Shown here piece after piece: positions 12,462 to 24,435 of a stretch of 64,000 nucleotides of DNA (within the stretch, counting starts at the first letter, position 1; the number at the start of each line of letters is the position of its first letter). The translations under genes were made by a program, and so were the position numbers. This DNA is from Austropuccinia psidii (taxonomy: Eukaryota > Basidiomycota > Pucciniomycetes > Pucciniales > Sphaerophragmiaceae): the NCBI GenBank assembly GCA_023105745.1, contig JALGQZ010000004.1, forward strand, positions 60,009,112-60,073,111, written 5' to 3'. Under the pieces are notes generated by a model that saw only the letters and a list, made by a program, of their open reading frames with translations, made no database searches and was not told the origin of the DNA.

Positions 12462-14413
12462 AGAGAGAAAAGAAAGCCATGGAAAATGTGTTAAATATGG
12501 CAGGAACTCTGATGGAATTCTAAAACAAGGAGGAGGAAAGAATGAAACAATCCTTTCAAAAGAAATAGATCTTGTAGAACCTGTAACTCACTTTGAAGCT
12601 TGTAATGAATTCTTTTTTGGAAAAGCTTAACAATTCTGAGTATACCCAAAAAAAGTTGGGTAGAGAAATTTTACAAGTAAAAAAGGCACAAAAGACCATT
12701 ATTGGTCTAGAAAATGTAAAGAAGGATAATCTTTTGTCTTTGATGCATATTTGTGAGAGAATTGAGTCCAAAGTCACCTTACTCCATCAACCAGATGATA
12801 ATTATATTTCTTTCATTACTAAACAGTAAAAAGAATTAAGAATACAAGTTCAAAAATTGGAAAATTCAACAAGTCACAATGCAGTTATTTTCCAAGAACA
12901 ATTGGAGAAAAGTGATAAAGCAAGACTTGAATTGAAAGAAGATATTCAATCAAGTATTAATAATATATCACCGAAAAATGAATAAACAAGACAATCCACA
13001 CCAATTCTTGACAGAAATGTGTTGAACTTGAATAATGAACTACATCATACAGTTCAAAGCAATGCAGAATTGGATACTTCCTGTAATTTTGAGGAAATTC
13101 TCATATTAGAGGAATGGCCAAACTTCAGTGGTGAAGGAGAATATAATCATATGGAATTTATGAGAACAATTAATATTTTCAAGGAATACTTCAACATACC
13201 AGATTAATAAATAAGTGCCAGATTAAACTCACTATTTACCAAATCTGAAATGAAATGGTATTATAACATGAGAAAAGACCATGGTAAAGATTATTGGCCT
13301 TGGTGGAAAGGACGAATTAGTTCCAAATGGGAAAATGATTCCTGGAGATTTATAATAGAGAATTATTTTGAAGAAGTCATTTTGAATATCAAGAGGGACA
13401 GCCCCATGTCCTGGTTTCTTAAATAGAAAGACAGATTAACTTCCCTTCATCCTGATATGTCTGAAACAATGGTACATAAAAGGATATTAAGAAAGTGTGG
13501 TGGTGACCTTGAGAATGTTATAATAAGCAGATGTATTAAGTCTTTCTCTACAGAATAATACATAAGTTCCATGGAAGAAATCACTACCAGAAAAAAAATT
13601 GGTAGAAATTGGTATAAAACCCCAATAGACAATAAGACTTGTGGGAAAAAAATTCAAGACCAAATGAACCAAAATACTGAGCACCTTTGAAGTGTCATAA
13701 ATGTGGAAGTACATCTTATTTTGCTAATAACTGTCCAAAAAGGAAAAGAATAAATGAGATAGAAATTGAAAAAAGCTGAAGACACAAAAGAAACAAATGA
13801 TTTATCATTACATAAAATTGATTCTGAACCTTCTGAAGAAGAAGAACTGCCAGATCAACTTAGTATAGAAAGCATTAATGTATCTTTTGGAGTCACAGAA
13901 GTGCATACTGACTTACAACAGTACAGTGATGAATGTATGGATCCCATACATGTGCAAGATGCAAAAATGCAGAAAACCAATCCTGCCAGAGGAAACAGTT
14001 ATAAAGCTGGAGCATCTTGTATCACTAATATTGTGATAAACAACAAATAAGCCAAGATAGATCTTAAATCCGGTCCTTTCTGCACTTGTGTTGGAAAAGA
14101 TTATCTTGAAAAAATTTACAGCGATTGGAAAGAACAATTTATGCCAATTCAAGGTATAAAATTCAGCAGTGCTAGCCAAGATATGCACCCTTTGGGCATT
14201 CTTGAAGCAAAAATTATATTTAATCACCCTAAAGGAAGTATGAGACTAAAAGCTGAATTTGTTGCTATGAATAACTGCACTTCACAACATTTTATACTTG
14301 GAAATGATTATCTAAATATTTATGGTATTGATATTGATAATAATAAAGACAGATATTTCACTATAGGGGAACATAAAAGACAAAAAATTACTTTTCCTCT
14401 AGAGAAGAAATAA
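11789..14413 (+). pseudogene. Family-C Gag and protease, decayed
   Basis: The ATG at 11789 lies in the ORF1 intron, 1 nt after TGA 11785-11787, and opens a 181-codon frame to 12334. Farther on in the same frame, 12593-12829 is coiled-coil-like. The stretch 13019-13207 holds the capsid start (WPNFSGEGEYNHMEF). A zinc knuckle lies near 13690-13745 (CHKCGSTSYFANNC) with Tyr in place of the CCHC His. The acidic linker 13766-14050 and the protease to 14413 follow. The protease active site, expected D-[ST]-G, reads KSGPFCTCVGKDYL here and lacks the Asp. Several stops break it. The protein would package RNA and process Gag-Pol if intact, but this copy cannot. Confidence 0.8.
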
Positions 14414-14458
14414 ATAATTGTCATCAGACAAGGAAGAAATGTCAATAAGGAAACATTT

Positions 14459-15982
14459 GTGTCATATCAATTAATTGAAGCACAAATTATTCCTGTATTA
14501 ACATTTGAAATGAAGGGAAACCATATTGAAATTTTATTTCAATATAGGGGGGCCTTTGCTTCTGATAATGAGCCACTAGGGGAAATTAAAGGCCATGAAG
14601 TGGACATTATTCTTAATCTGAAAAGACCTTACCATCCTTTCTTACAAAGACCAGCTTACCCAGATAGAACCAGTGCTAAAGAAGCATTGGAAACTCTTAT
14701 TAATGAGCTGATGACGCTGAGAGTCCTTAGAAAGGTTGAACACAATGAGGAAGTAGAAGTCAAAGACCCTGTAACAATTACTTGGAATAATGAGAAATAA
14801 AGGATGGTTGGGGATTTCAGTCCATTGAATAGCTATACTATTCCAGACAGGTACCCAATTCCTATAATCTATGAGACTTTTACTCAATTATCCAAGGCAG
14901 GATTTATCACTTCCATGGATGCCCTTGAAGGTTTGCATCAGAAAATTTTGAAATATCATGCTAAATAATTATTGAGAATAATTTCTCATTGTGGTATTTA
15001 TGAATACTTGAGGATTCCTTGTGGTATTAAAAATACACCCTTTCATTGTCAAAGAATGATGAATACCATTTTACCACATGACCTATCAGAGGGATGGTTA
15101 AAAATCTATATTGATGACATCATTATTTGTTGAGAAACCTGGCAATCACATTTAGAGATACTTTAACTAGTACTTAAGAAAATTCTTCAAGTGAACATGA
15201 AAATATGTCTTAAAAAATGTGGTTTTGGGTTTCATGAGTTAAATTCTCTAGGACATTTAGTTTCAGAAATAAGCCTTGGGGTTGTAAAAACAAAGTGGCT
15301 GAAGTCTTACTGAAACAAATGCCCCAAACAAGAAAGAAATGATGTATTTCTTAGGGGTTGCAAGGTATTACAGGCAACACCTTGAAGATTTTTCAATGCA
15401 TCCCAGAACACTGTAAATAATTTGTGACCAACAAACTGTCTTTGAGATGACACAAGAAAGGATTAAAGCATATGATAAAATCAAGTATGCCTTAACCAAT
15501 GAACCATTATTATTGATGCCAGACTGGAAAATTCCTTTCAAGCTGTATATTGATGCATTTGGTGAAGTTTTAGGTTCAGCTCTCCATCAAGTTCAAATTG
15601 TCAATGACAAGCCTTATGAAGGTCCAGTTTGTTTTATTTCAAACCAAATTTAACCAACAGAGGCTAGATATGGAGCAAGAAAAATTGAGTGCATTTGACT
15701 TCTTTGGGATTTAGAAAAACTTCATTATTATCTTAATGGTAGTGTGTTTGAAGCCATTACTGATTTTAATGCTGTGAAATCACTTCTTAAGATGAAAACC
15801 TCTAATAGGCACATGTTTCAATGGCTATTGCTATACAGGAGTATAGAGAAAATATGAACATAGTACATAAAGCCAGAAATATGGACAAGAATTATGATGG
15901 CTTCAGTAGATGGGCATTACCCAATACACCTTACAATCCTGCTTATGTTCCTGCAAATTCAGAACCCCAAATGCCAATTGAA
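14459..15982 (+). pseudogene. Family-C reverse transcriptase and RNase H, decayed
   Basis: The first part, 14459-14800, is the RT N-terminus, with the ASDNEPLGEIKGHEVDI and PAYPDRTSAKEALE blocks. After a stop the polymerase continues. The catalytic IYIDDIII is intact near 15100-15132 but is followed at once by TGA. RNase H begins near 15447 in another frame ([16 protein letters not shown]), with further stops to 15820. The last piece, 15821-15982, is broken by the family-B insertion at 15988 within the linker to integrase. The integrase resumes at 29935. It is non-functional. Confidence 0.85.
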
Positions 15983-15987
15983 GTAAT

Positions 15988-17874
15988 TGTGAGCCTTGAG
16001 GTATTTTTCAAATACCCAAATAGGCAACAATTATCTTAAAAATAAATTTTAAGTTATGCATAACTCATAAGTCACGCATATATCCAAAATTCATCATTTT
16101 TGATTTCAGAAAAGATGAATAACTTTTTATTGAGTAAGTAAATCCATGGATTTGAGGCCAGATTTGAATTCTACACCAAAATTTACCTGGGGTAGCTCCA
16201 TAGAGTGAATAAGCTCAAATTAACTCTTTGAGGTGGTAATATGGAAAATACTTCAATACCACATAAAAGATCCATGAAAAGTTTTGTTTTTCTCAATTTC
16301 AAGCCAAAATAATGGGAATGTGAGAAATCCCATGTTAAATATACACTAAGAATAGTGTTATGCATGTTTTGGGCACTTAATATAATGGTATTCCTTCATG
16401 GACTTTTGGTACACCCATAGTGGATATCTCACTTGAAGCTTAATTTTCTATTTTGACGCGAAAAATAGGCAAGGGGGACAAAAGACATCAAAGAGAGCCA
16501 GGGTACCCAACTTCTGAGGCCTCAGAGGAGTGGACAGCTCCAAAGCTTGGATCCATGGCTGATCTTGGCCTAATTGGTAAACTAAAACCTTTTGGGAACT
16601 TGGTTACCATGTTACAACTACAGTAAATCTTAAGAAAATAGCAAATAACCTGCTATTTGACGTGCCAAGGAGGTAAAGAGCTACTTAGACTCCTGTAACC
16701 ATGTCAATTCTTAATGACTTTCCATGGATAAACCCCAAAAGAGTAAACAAAACCCTTTTTGGACTTGTATCCATTGATTTACCTCATAGCAACCAGTTAA
16801 ACAGTGATATTTGCAGTTCTACGTAGAAATGAGGTAAAAACTTCAAAAATTCATTAAAAATACAATTCTCAATGAATCCCTCTGAAGCATTCAGGACCAA
16901 TGGAGAACTGTATTATCTATGGTACAGCCAAGAAATTTACAGTTTTACTAGTAAAATTAAAAGTTTTACGTACAGTCCATTTTTGACTATTCTATGTGAA
17001 ACATTGAATCTTCAAAAATTCACAGTAATTACAACCTGTGATGAAATTGCCAATAACATTGATAACTTTGAGAAATCAATGATTATCTTGGAATAAAGGA
17101 AGATTTACAGATTTTACTCCTTTTATTCTTAACCATATTGGGGTTGGTAGTCACATAAAAGCATCAATTAAGTAATTATGATAATCTTATGTGACAACAG
17201 ATGATGCAATCAATAATCCAAAAGGGCTTATTGTTTTCTCACTCACTGGTTTTTCAGTTTGCTCCATGGGAAGCCTCTGTAAGCTGTTGTTGACTTAAAA
17301 GAGACCTCCTCTTGCTGTTTTTTCCAGATCAAATCATCTGATTATCCATTTAAATCATTGCTACCAACAAGTAAGTATTAGTTAAAGCTATTCTTAAGTG
17401 TTTTAATTCTTTCAAAATCAATCAGAAGGATTTAAAATCATAGAAACCAGCTATATATTGCTTTAATACTGTTATAAATACATTTTGATCCATTAAATCC
17501 ACAATTCTACATCAAATATTTCTATCTTATCTTTCAATAAGCTCTTTGGAATATTAGTGAGTGATTTATCTTTAATTCTTAAAGTTTTTCTCTAAAAAAT
17601 TAGTTTTCTTCAAGAATTATATTCATAATTATTCTTGCAAAAGAGAATTATATATTCAAATAATTTTATTATTAAAATCTTCTTGTAATTTATTCTTGTA
17701 GACAATTACTGCTCACTGTTAAACTCACTAGTAGTGTTTAACACATGAAAGAAATAATTCTTGAATTATTTAATTGTGGCTATAATAATATTTTATTATT
17801 ATATTTCATAAGAACAGACATAGTACTGTTGATTAATAGTAATATTATCATCAGTTTCATAGTCAAATCTTACA
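15988..17874 (+). repeat. Family-B 5' LTR
   Basis: It starts TGTGAGCCTTGAGGTAT and ends tcatagtcaaatcttaca. Its sequence matches 25976-27863 closely, and the minus-strand LTRs at 36369-38272 and 46551-48454 and the solo LTR at 42023-43925. The polypyrimidine block gaggcctcctcttgctg near 17305 is shared by all copies. Confidence 0.95.
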
Positions 17875-17892
17875 TTTGGGGGCCTGGCCATG
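17875..17892 (+). other. PBS-position motif of element B
   Basis: TTTGGGGGCCTGGCCATG follows the LTR without a gap. The same string with one G for A is found after the A LTR. The B copy on the minus strand has tttggggacctggttgtg at 46550-46533. Position and conservation point to the primer binding site. Confidence 0.65.
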
Positions 17893-18245
17893 TTTTTTGA
17901 ACCTTGTACCCTTAACTAATATATTTTTAAGTTCTAAAATATATTAATTTAATAATATTTTTTTCTTTGATTTTAAACTTGAAATTGTTTTGGAAATCTT
18001 TTTCATTGAGGAATTTGGTTTAGTTTTATATTGTGTTTAAATGTGGCTTTTTCACATCCAAAAACTTATAAAATTATTCTTTAAGTTACTCTGAATTAAT
18101 TTTCATTCAAAATATTAAATCTTAAATTTTTTTCTTTGAAAGGAATTATTTTTTCAATATTAAAAAATATAAAACTTATAAAAAATGTTTAAAAATATCT
18201 TAAAAAGTATGGAAAATAATTTTTCTCTTTTATAATTTTTTCTAG

Positions 18246-19219
18246 TGTCTTTAATCAAATACTGTGCAGCTGGAAACAGACTCAGTAAAAGATATATCAC
18301 TAGTCCAGAATCTGAAGACAGTATTGAGGTGCAAATTGCTAAAAGAGGCACCTTATTGAACTCAGAAAAGAATAAATTACACCCAAAAGGTGTGTGTTTT
18401 ATCTTATCTTTTTCGCCTTTTATCTTTAAATTAACGTGAAAATGGTGCATACCAGAAATGGAAGCAACTATTCAGTCCAACAAGATTGATGTGGTCAAGG
18501 AAGAGGCAAGACCAAATCCAGAAGTACCAAGTCTTCCCCAAGAAAGACACATTTGGAGGATACCAGAGTTGCCCCCCATTTCCCAAGGTCTGTACCCACA
18601 GATTTTGACATGAATTCTGAGCCTGAACTAATTCATGATAATATTTCCAGGGCTGAACCATTTTCAAGTGGCAGAAATAGAAATATATCAATGCCAATAC
18701 AAAAATTGGTTCAGAGAAGCCAAAGAAGAGGAGTGGAAAATATCCCCAAGCCTTTGGCAGGGGGCCATGAACTCTTAATTACACATCAAGAGCTTTCTGG
18801 GTCAGGAGAAGACCATAGAACTATTAGGAGGTTGGAGCCCATTGTATTGCAAAGACAAGGTCAAAAAGATAAAGAATTGGTTTAAGAACCAAAGTCTTTT
18901 ATCCATAGACCAGAAGAAAGAGTTGAAAATGACTCCAGCTTTGGAGACAGAGGGCCCAGTGGCGTCTACCAGCTCCAAACCAGCTCCAGAAGTGTCCAAG
19001 AACAAGCCCAAAGGACCTCAGAAGAAGCAGAGAGGTCCCATGAACCATCAAATCAAGGGCAAAGGCAAAGCCAATTGGCACAGACCTTACCCACAAGGGT
19101 ACAGGATCCCCAAATTGGAGCCTTCAGCCATGGACAGTGTATTCAACATGGCTAGGACTTTGATGGAATTCACAGCCAAAGAGCAGGAAAGGATGAACAG
19201 AACTTTTACAAAGAAATAA
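18246..19219 (+). pseudogene. Family-B ORF1 (spliced accessory frame)
   Basis: The 3' splice site ends at 18245 (ttttttctag) and the exon starts with TG, so an upstream exon ending in A would create ATG. The exon 18246-18389 is open. A 66-nt intron lies at 18390-18455 (gtgtgt...accag). Exon 3 runs 18456-19219. The spliced frame keeps register through to the stop at 19217-19219. It is interrupted by at least TGA 18611-18613 and by another stop before the open part at 18842. The C-terminal part is Lys/Pro-rich (KNKPKGPQKKQRG) and ends MEFTAKEQERMNRTFTKK. This tail matches the minus-strand B copy at 45222-45450. I do not know a function. A basic, disordered RNA-binding role is a guess. Confidence 0.6.
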
Positions 19220-20806
19220 TAGATAAGATACATTTTGTTCAATCTAATATTCATGTAGCCCTTGGTAGATTTGATGCAAATATAAATAAACTTACATGAG
19301 ACATAAGTGAATTGAAAAGAAATGACAAAAGATATACTGAATGGTATCAATTGGCAAATGCCAGAATTGATTCAATTATTAATACATGTAACAGAATTGA
19401 AAGTACATGTCAGGTTCAGAATGATGAAATGGAAGATCTTTCCATTTTTAAAATGAATGATCAACTCAAAATTCTAAAATATCATGTCTTAGAAATAGCT
19501 GAAAATACCAATCAGTTTGCTACACATTTGGCAAAAAGTGACAGTGAAAGGCAGAAGTTAAAGAATGAAATCATTGCAAATGTAGAACAAATTCATAAGA
19601 ATTATGTACCACATATGCCAAGACATTCTACACCTTTGACTGGAGAAAAGCCTTCTGTTAAAGGAAGTTTGACCCCATTCATAGGAGAAAATGTTATCTC
19701 TGCTAAAGATATTCGAAAATTGGAAGAATGGCCAACATTCTGTGGTGAAGGAGAATACAACCATATTGAGTTCATCAGGACTATTGATATGATGCAAGAA
19801 GACTTTCATATACCTGATGAAATCATAGTGGGAAAATTACACTATCTGTTTACCAGAACTGAAAAGAAATGGTATTACAAGATGAGAATAGATAATGGGA
19901 AACGTGATTGGTCTTGGTAGAAGTCTGAAGTGATTACCAAATGGGCCAACAATTCTTGGAGGTTTAAAATGGAAAATTCTTTTGAAAATGGCATTTTTAA
20001 CTCAGAGAAAGATAAGCCACTTACTTGGTTCTTCAAGCAGAAAGACAGATTATCTGATTTACACCCAGATATGTCTGACACTATGATTAATATTAAGATA
20101 TTAAGAAAGTGTTGAGGAGAACTGGAACATGCTATCAAAAGAAGATGTGTGGAACCCTGTTCAACAGAGGACTACATTAATTCAATGGAAGATATCATTA
20201 CCAGGACAAGAATGGGTAAAACTTGGACTAAAATTGCTATAGAATCCAAGATAGTCTCAAAGATTCCCAGAGAGGACAGAAGACCAGAAAGACCTGTCGT
20301 GAAGCTTCATAAATGTGGAAGTACTTCAAATTTAGCCTACACTTGCACTAAAAAGACAAAACTCAATGAAGCTAAAGTGATTGAAGAAGTTCATCGTAGT
20401 GAAGAGAAAGAAGAATCTGATCAAGATTCTAAAATCTCTGAGGACACACCAGTGGAGGACTATCCCATTGAAAACATTACATCTTTCTTTGAAGTCACAG
20501 AAGTACATACCCACTTACCACAGTACAGTGAGGATTGCTACAACCTGATAAATATCCAGGATGCCAGGATGTGTAAGACCAAACCTGCTAGAGGAAAAGG
20601 CTATACTGCTGGAGCAACCTGTATCACATCAGCTTTGATGAATGATATTGAAGCCAAAGTAGATTTAGATACAGGGGCATTTTTCACTTGCGTGGGAAAG
20701 GATTATCTCCAAGTTATACTTACTTAATGGAAAAACCATCTATTACCAATAGAAGATGTGCAATTTAGTAGTGCCAGTAACAATATGTACCCCTTGGGTA
20801 TATTAG
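18442..20806 (+). pseudogene. Family-B Gag and protease start, decayed
   Basis: ATG 18442 lies in the ORF1 intron, 2 nt after TGA 18437-18439. The frame has an early TGA near 18487 but is open at 18553-18885 and 19312-19920. The latter is coiled-coil followed by capsid (LEEWPTFCGEGEYNHIEFIRT). A Trp codon is TAG at 19918-19920. Capsid continues at 19930-20115. The 20149-20727 frame holds a damaged zinc knuckle (LHKCGSTSNLAYTC, first Cys now Leu), an acidic linker and the protease, whose active site DTGAFFTCVGKDYL is preserved. Protease is then interrupted by solo LTR E at 20807 and resumes at 22482. Confidence 0.85.
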
Positions 20807-22476
20807 TGTCACAGGGGCTCTTATGGAAGCAAGAGGGCCTGGCACTCAGGAATCAAGAACTCACTTGGAGGGCTCCAAAAGATGATAAGAAATACTACGG
20901 AATATATTTCTTAAGCAGGAATAAGAGAAAGGACAAATATGCCAAATATAACAAAGAATAATAAGAATGAAGCCAGAGGAGAAAGATAAAAGAAAGCCAA
21001 CCAAGTGAATCCTCAATTCACTGTTTCAACCTGCCAGAAAGAACAATGGAATTAGTAAAGGATATGACCACCAATATCCACTGACAGGCGAGGAAAGAAA
21101 GAGAAAGGGTGCTAATGACTGACTTAAGATTATCAGTATTAACTTTAATAAGATAAAAGAAAATAAGGATAATAATAAATCCAATATATTAATTAACTGG
21201 GGAAAAAGTCCCCAGGTGATGAAAGGTAGCCGGTATATGTGAAAACTGAAAGATTGATCCTGGAAGGTGGATCAATGGCTGTATTGTCCGGATCCGGAAA
21301 TACAGTTCTGGCCATCTTGAATTTTGAACTGTGTGATGGAATTCCCACAGTGGAATATGAAATGACCCAATTGGGCCAAAACCATACAGGTTGATTGAAT
21401 GAGGCCTGTACAGATGAATTGGGTTGTCCAAAGGAGTATTGAATACTTGATTCCTTGACAACTGATTGGAATAATGTAATACCTCTTGAGAATTGCCCTT
21501 GAATTATCCAGAATGAATTGTGCCAACCCAACTCCTGCAGATACAGGTGGTTGCGATCCTTGAAGAGTCTTCTGATTGCCGCCATAACTTGTCAGACTGA
21601 TGAGCTGATTAATCCTCCTTCAAAATGGGCATTGGGATTTGAGACCTTGAGTTGGGAAGGTGGAAATGGATCCTGAAAATGTCACCATTGGATTGCTGAG
21701 CAAAAATGGTGCATAATGGTATATAATACCATATATGCACCATGCCTGCAACCTTGAGTACGGATGGTATGAAGGAAAAGAGGAAATCCCCTGGAGTTGA
21801 GGGGAAAGACAGGCTGAGCTGATCTGGTGGCCTCTGGTGGTTGCCAGAGGCCATGGCTGAACTATTGGTCCATGGTGGTCCATGGCCAAAAGTGGGTCCT
21901 ATGGGATTTATGGCCAAAAAGGTGTCCATGAGGTCCTTGGTCATTTTTGGGTCCAAGGAGGTGATGGCCAAAAAATGGCTCAGGTGGGCCCCACCTGGCT
22001 GGCCCCTTTTGGCCTCATTGGATTAGGCCAAAAGGGGCCTAAATGGCCTACAAACCGTGAATCACGGCCCACGGGCCATAGGAGCCGTAGGGGCCTAAAT
22101 GGCCCAAAAGGCCATTTAGGCCAAAACCCCATTAATGAAAGGGGTGGCCTGGAATCCAAAAATGATGGCTAGGGGGTCTGGAGGCCCCTAGAAGACAAAA
22201 TGACCCCCCAGGCCCAAAATCAAAGATGAAGGCCTGGGGGTTGGTGAAGTGGGAATTGGCCAAGAAGGCCAATGATGGCAGGATATGGCCTGAGGTCATA
22301 AAAGATGGTTGAGGCCATAAAATGGCCATGGGAAGGTGTTATGGTGTGGATGCCATAGAACACCCAAGGGGTCCAATTGACCATAAAAGATATGACGTGG
22401 CCAGTTGGGCCCAACTTGGCTCCAGGTTGATTTGCTGCAACCATCAAGGAGGAGGGTCAAACTCGTGGTTGTGACA
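20807..22476. repeat. Solo LTR of a GC-richer family (E)
   Basis: The insert starts TGTCACAGGGGC and ends ggttgtgaca, giving 7-bp inverted termini. It has a perfect 5-bp duplication attag (20802-20806 and 22477-22481). It interrupts the B protease frame. The base composition differs from its surroundings, with many GGCC and aatggcc words and long imperfect palindromes between about 21960 and 22140. No internal coding region is present, so a solo LTR is the best reading. A small non-autonomous element cannot be excluded. Confidence 0.85.
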
Positions 22477-22481
22477 ATTAG

Positions 22482-24271
22482 ACACTAATCTTGTATTTCC
22501 ACACCCAAAAGGAAGCATAAGAGTGAAAACTGAGATTGTGGTGATGGACAATTGCACATCTCAGCATATCATTTTTGGAAATGATTACCTGAATATTTAT
22601 GGTATTGACATCAATAACCATAAAGACAGATATTTCACAATTGGAGAGAACAAAAGACAGAAATTTTCTTTTTCCAATATGCCAAAACAAATATCAATAG
22701 TATGTTCTGAAAATGATACTTATAAGGAGGAATTTGTGTCTAATCAACTTGTTGAAGCACAAATTAATCCATCATTGTCACCAAAGATGAGAAATGAACT
22801 TATTAATGTGTTATACACATACAATAATGCATTTGCTTCTGATAATGAATCATTAGGTGCTATAAGGGGACATGAAGTTTATATTACTCTTAATATTGAC
22901 AGACCATATCCTCCAGTACTTAGATGACCAGCTTATCCATCCAGTCCCAGAGCTAGAGAAGCCTTGGAGAAACATATCCAAGAGTTAATCCAACTTGGTG
23001 TACTAAGGAAAGTAGGCCATAATGAGGAAGTTGAAGTGAAAACACCTGTTATTATTGCCTGGCATAATGATAAGTCAAGAATGGTTGGAGATTTCAGAGC
23101 ATTGAATACCTACACAGTTCCAGATTGGTATCCAATCCCTAGGATTCAAGCAAACTTGACTGAGCTGTCTAAAGCCAAGTATAAAACATCAATGGATGCA
23201 TTGAAAGGCTTCCATCAAAATGTTTTGACACCTAAAGCTAAGAAATTACTTATTTATCACTCAATGTGGTATTTATGAGTATCTTAGAATGCCATTTGGC
23301 ATTAAAAATACTCCATCCCATTATCAAATAATGATGAATACCATCTTTCCCACAGAATTGTCTGAAGGATGGCTTATCATTTATATTGAATATATTATCA
23401 TATGTTCTGATTAATGGTCTTTGCACCTTGAAAGACTTGCAAGAGTACTTCACAAAGTTGCAGAAGTGAACATGAAAATTCACTTAAGAAATGCAATTTT
23501 GGTTTTGAAGAACTCAAAGCATTAGGACATGTTGTTTCTGGTTTAAGCTTGGGTATTGACAATAACAAAGTAGCAGCAGTGTTAATTAACCCAATACCCC
23601 AGAATAAAAGAGAAATGTTGTCTTTTATTGGATTTGCCAGCTATTCTAGGCAACACTTGAAAGACTTTGCAATTCTAGCCAAGTAGCTATATAGAATCTG
23701 TGATCAACAGACTGTATTTGAGATGACACAGGAGACAATTAAAGCTTATGAGAAGATAAAGAAAGCTCTTACAGAAGCACCTTTACTCCTCATGCCTGAC
23801 TGGAATATTCCTTTTAAATTGTCCATTGATGCATGTGGAGATGGATTAGGGGCAGCCCTACATGAAGTCCAAATTGTTGATGACAAAACTACAGAGGGAC
23901 CAGTTTGTTATATCTCAAGACAAATAAAACCAACAGAGGCCAGATATGGTGCAAGCCAAATGGAGTGCTTATGTTTGGTATGGGCACTTGAGAAATTACA
24001 CTATTATCTTGATGGAAGTGGTTTTGAAGTGATAACTGACTGTAATGCAGTGAAATCACTTCTTAGCATGAAAACTCCCAACAGACATATGTTGAGATGG
24101 CAAATAGCCATTCAAGAATATAGAGGAAACATGAATATAGTTCACAAAGCAGGGAACATTCACAAGAATTCTGATAGACTTAGAAGGTGGGCATTAGCCA
24201 ACACTCCTGATACCCAGCCTATGTACCTTTGGAAGCAGAACCACAGATTCCAATTGAAGGAATTAACATAA
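22482..24271 (+). pseudogene. Family-B protease end, RT and RNase H
   Basis: After the solo LTR the protease end and RT N-terminus run 22523-22927. RT continues 22964-23278 (MVGDFRALNTYTVPD) after a stop, then is shifted. The RT active site, normally YIDD, reads YIEY at 23382-23393, so both catalytic Asp are lost. RNase H is open at 23723-24271 with the first Asp block [16 protein letters not shown] and the [11 protein letters not shown] block. The enzyme would copy element RNA into cDNA in virus-like particles, but this copy cannot polymerise. Confidence 0.85.
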
Positions 24272-24435
24272 CTGATATTGGGACTAAATTCTTTGAAAAA
24301 GCCAGAGAATCTTATAAGAAAGACAAGAATTGCCATATATTGACTTATTAATTAGATAAAGACTGCAAAGATACATCTTTAGTCAATGCACTGGATGAAG
24401 TTTGGAAAAATTTCTATTCTGAAGGAAGATTTCAC

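Noticed and set aside
21189..22447. Cluster of overlapping frames on both strands in solo LTR E
   Set aside because: The higher GC content and ggcc words reduce stop codons in all frames. Frames on both strands overlap each other and carry no domain.
20807..22476. Reading E as a DNA transposon because of its inverted termini
   Set aside because: TG...CA ends with a 5-bp target duplication are typical of LTRs, and there is no transposase. A solo LTR is simpler.
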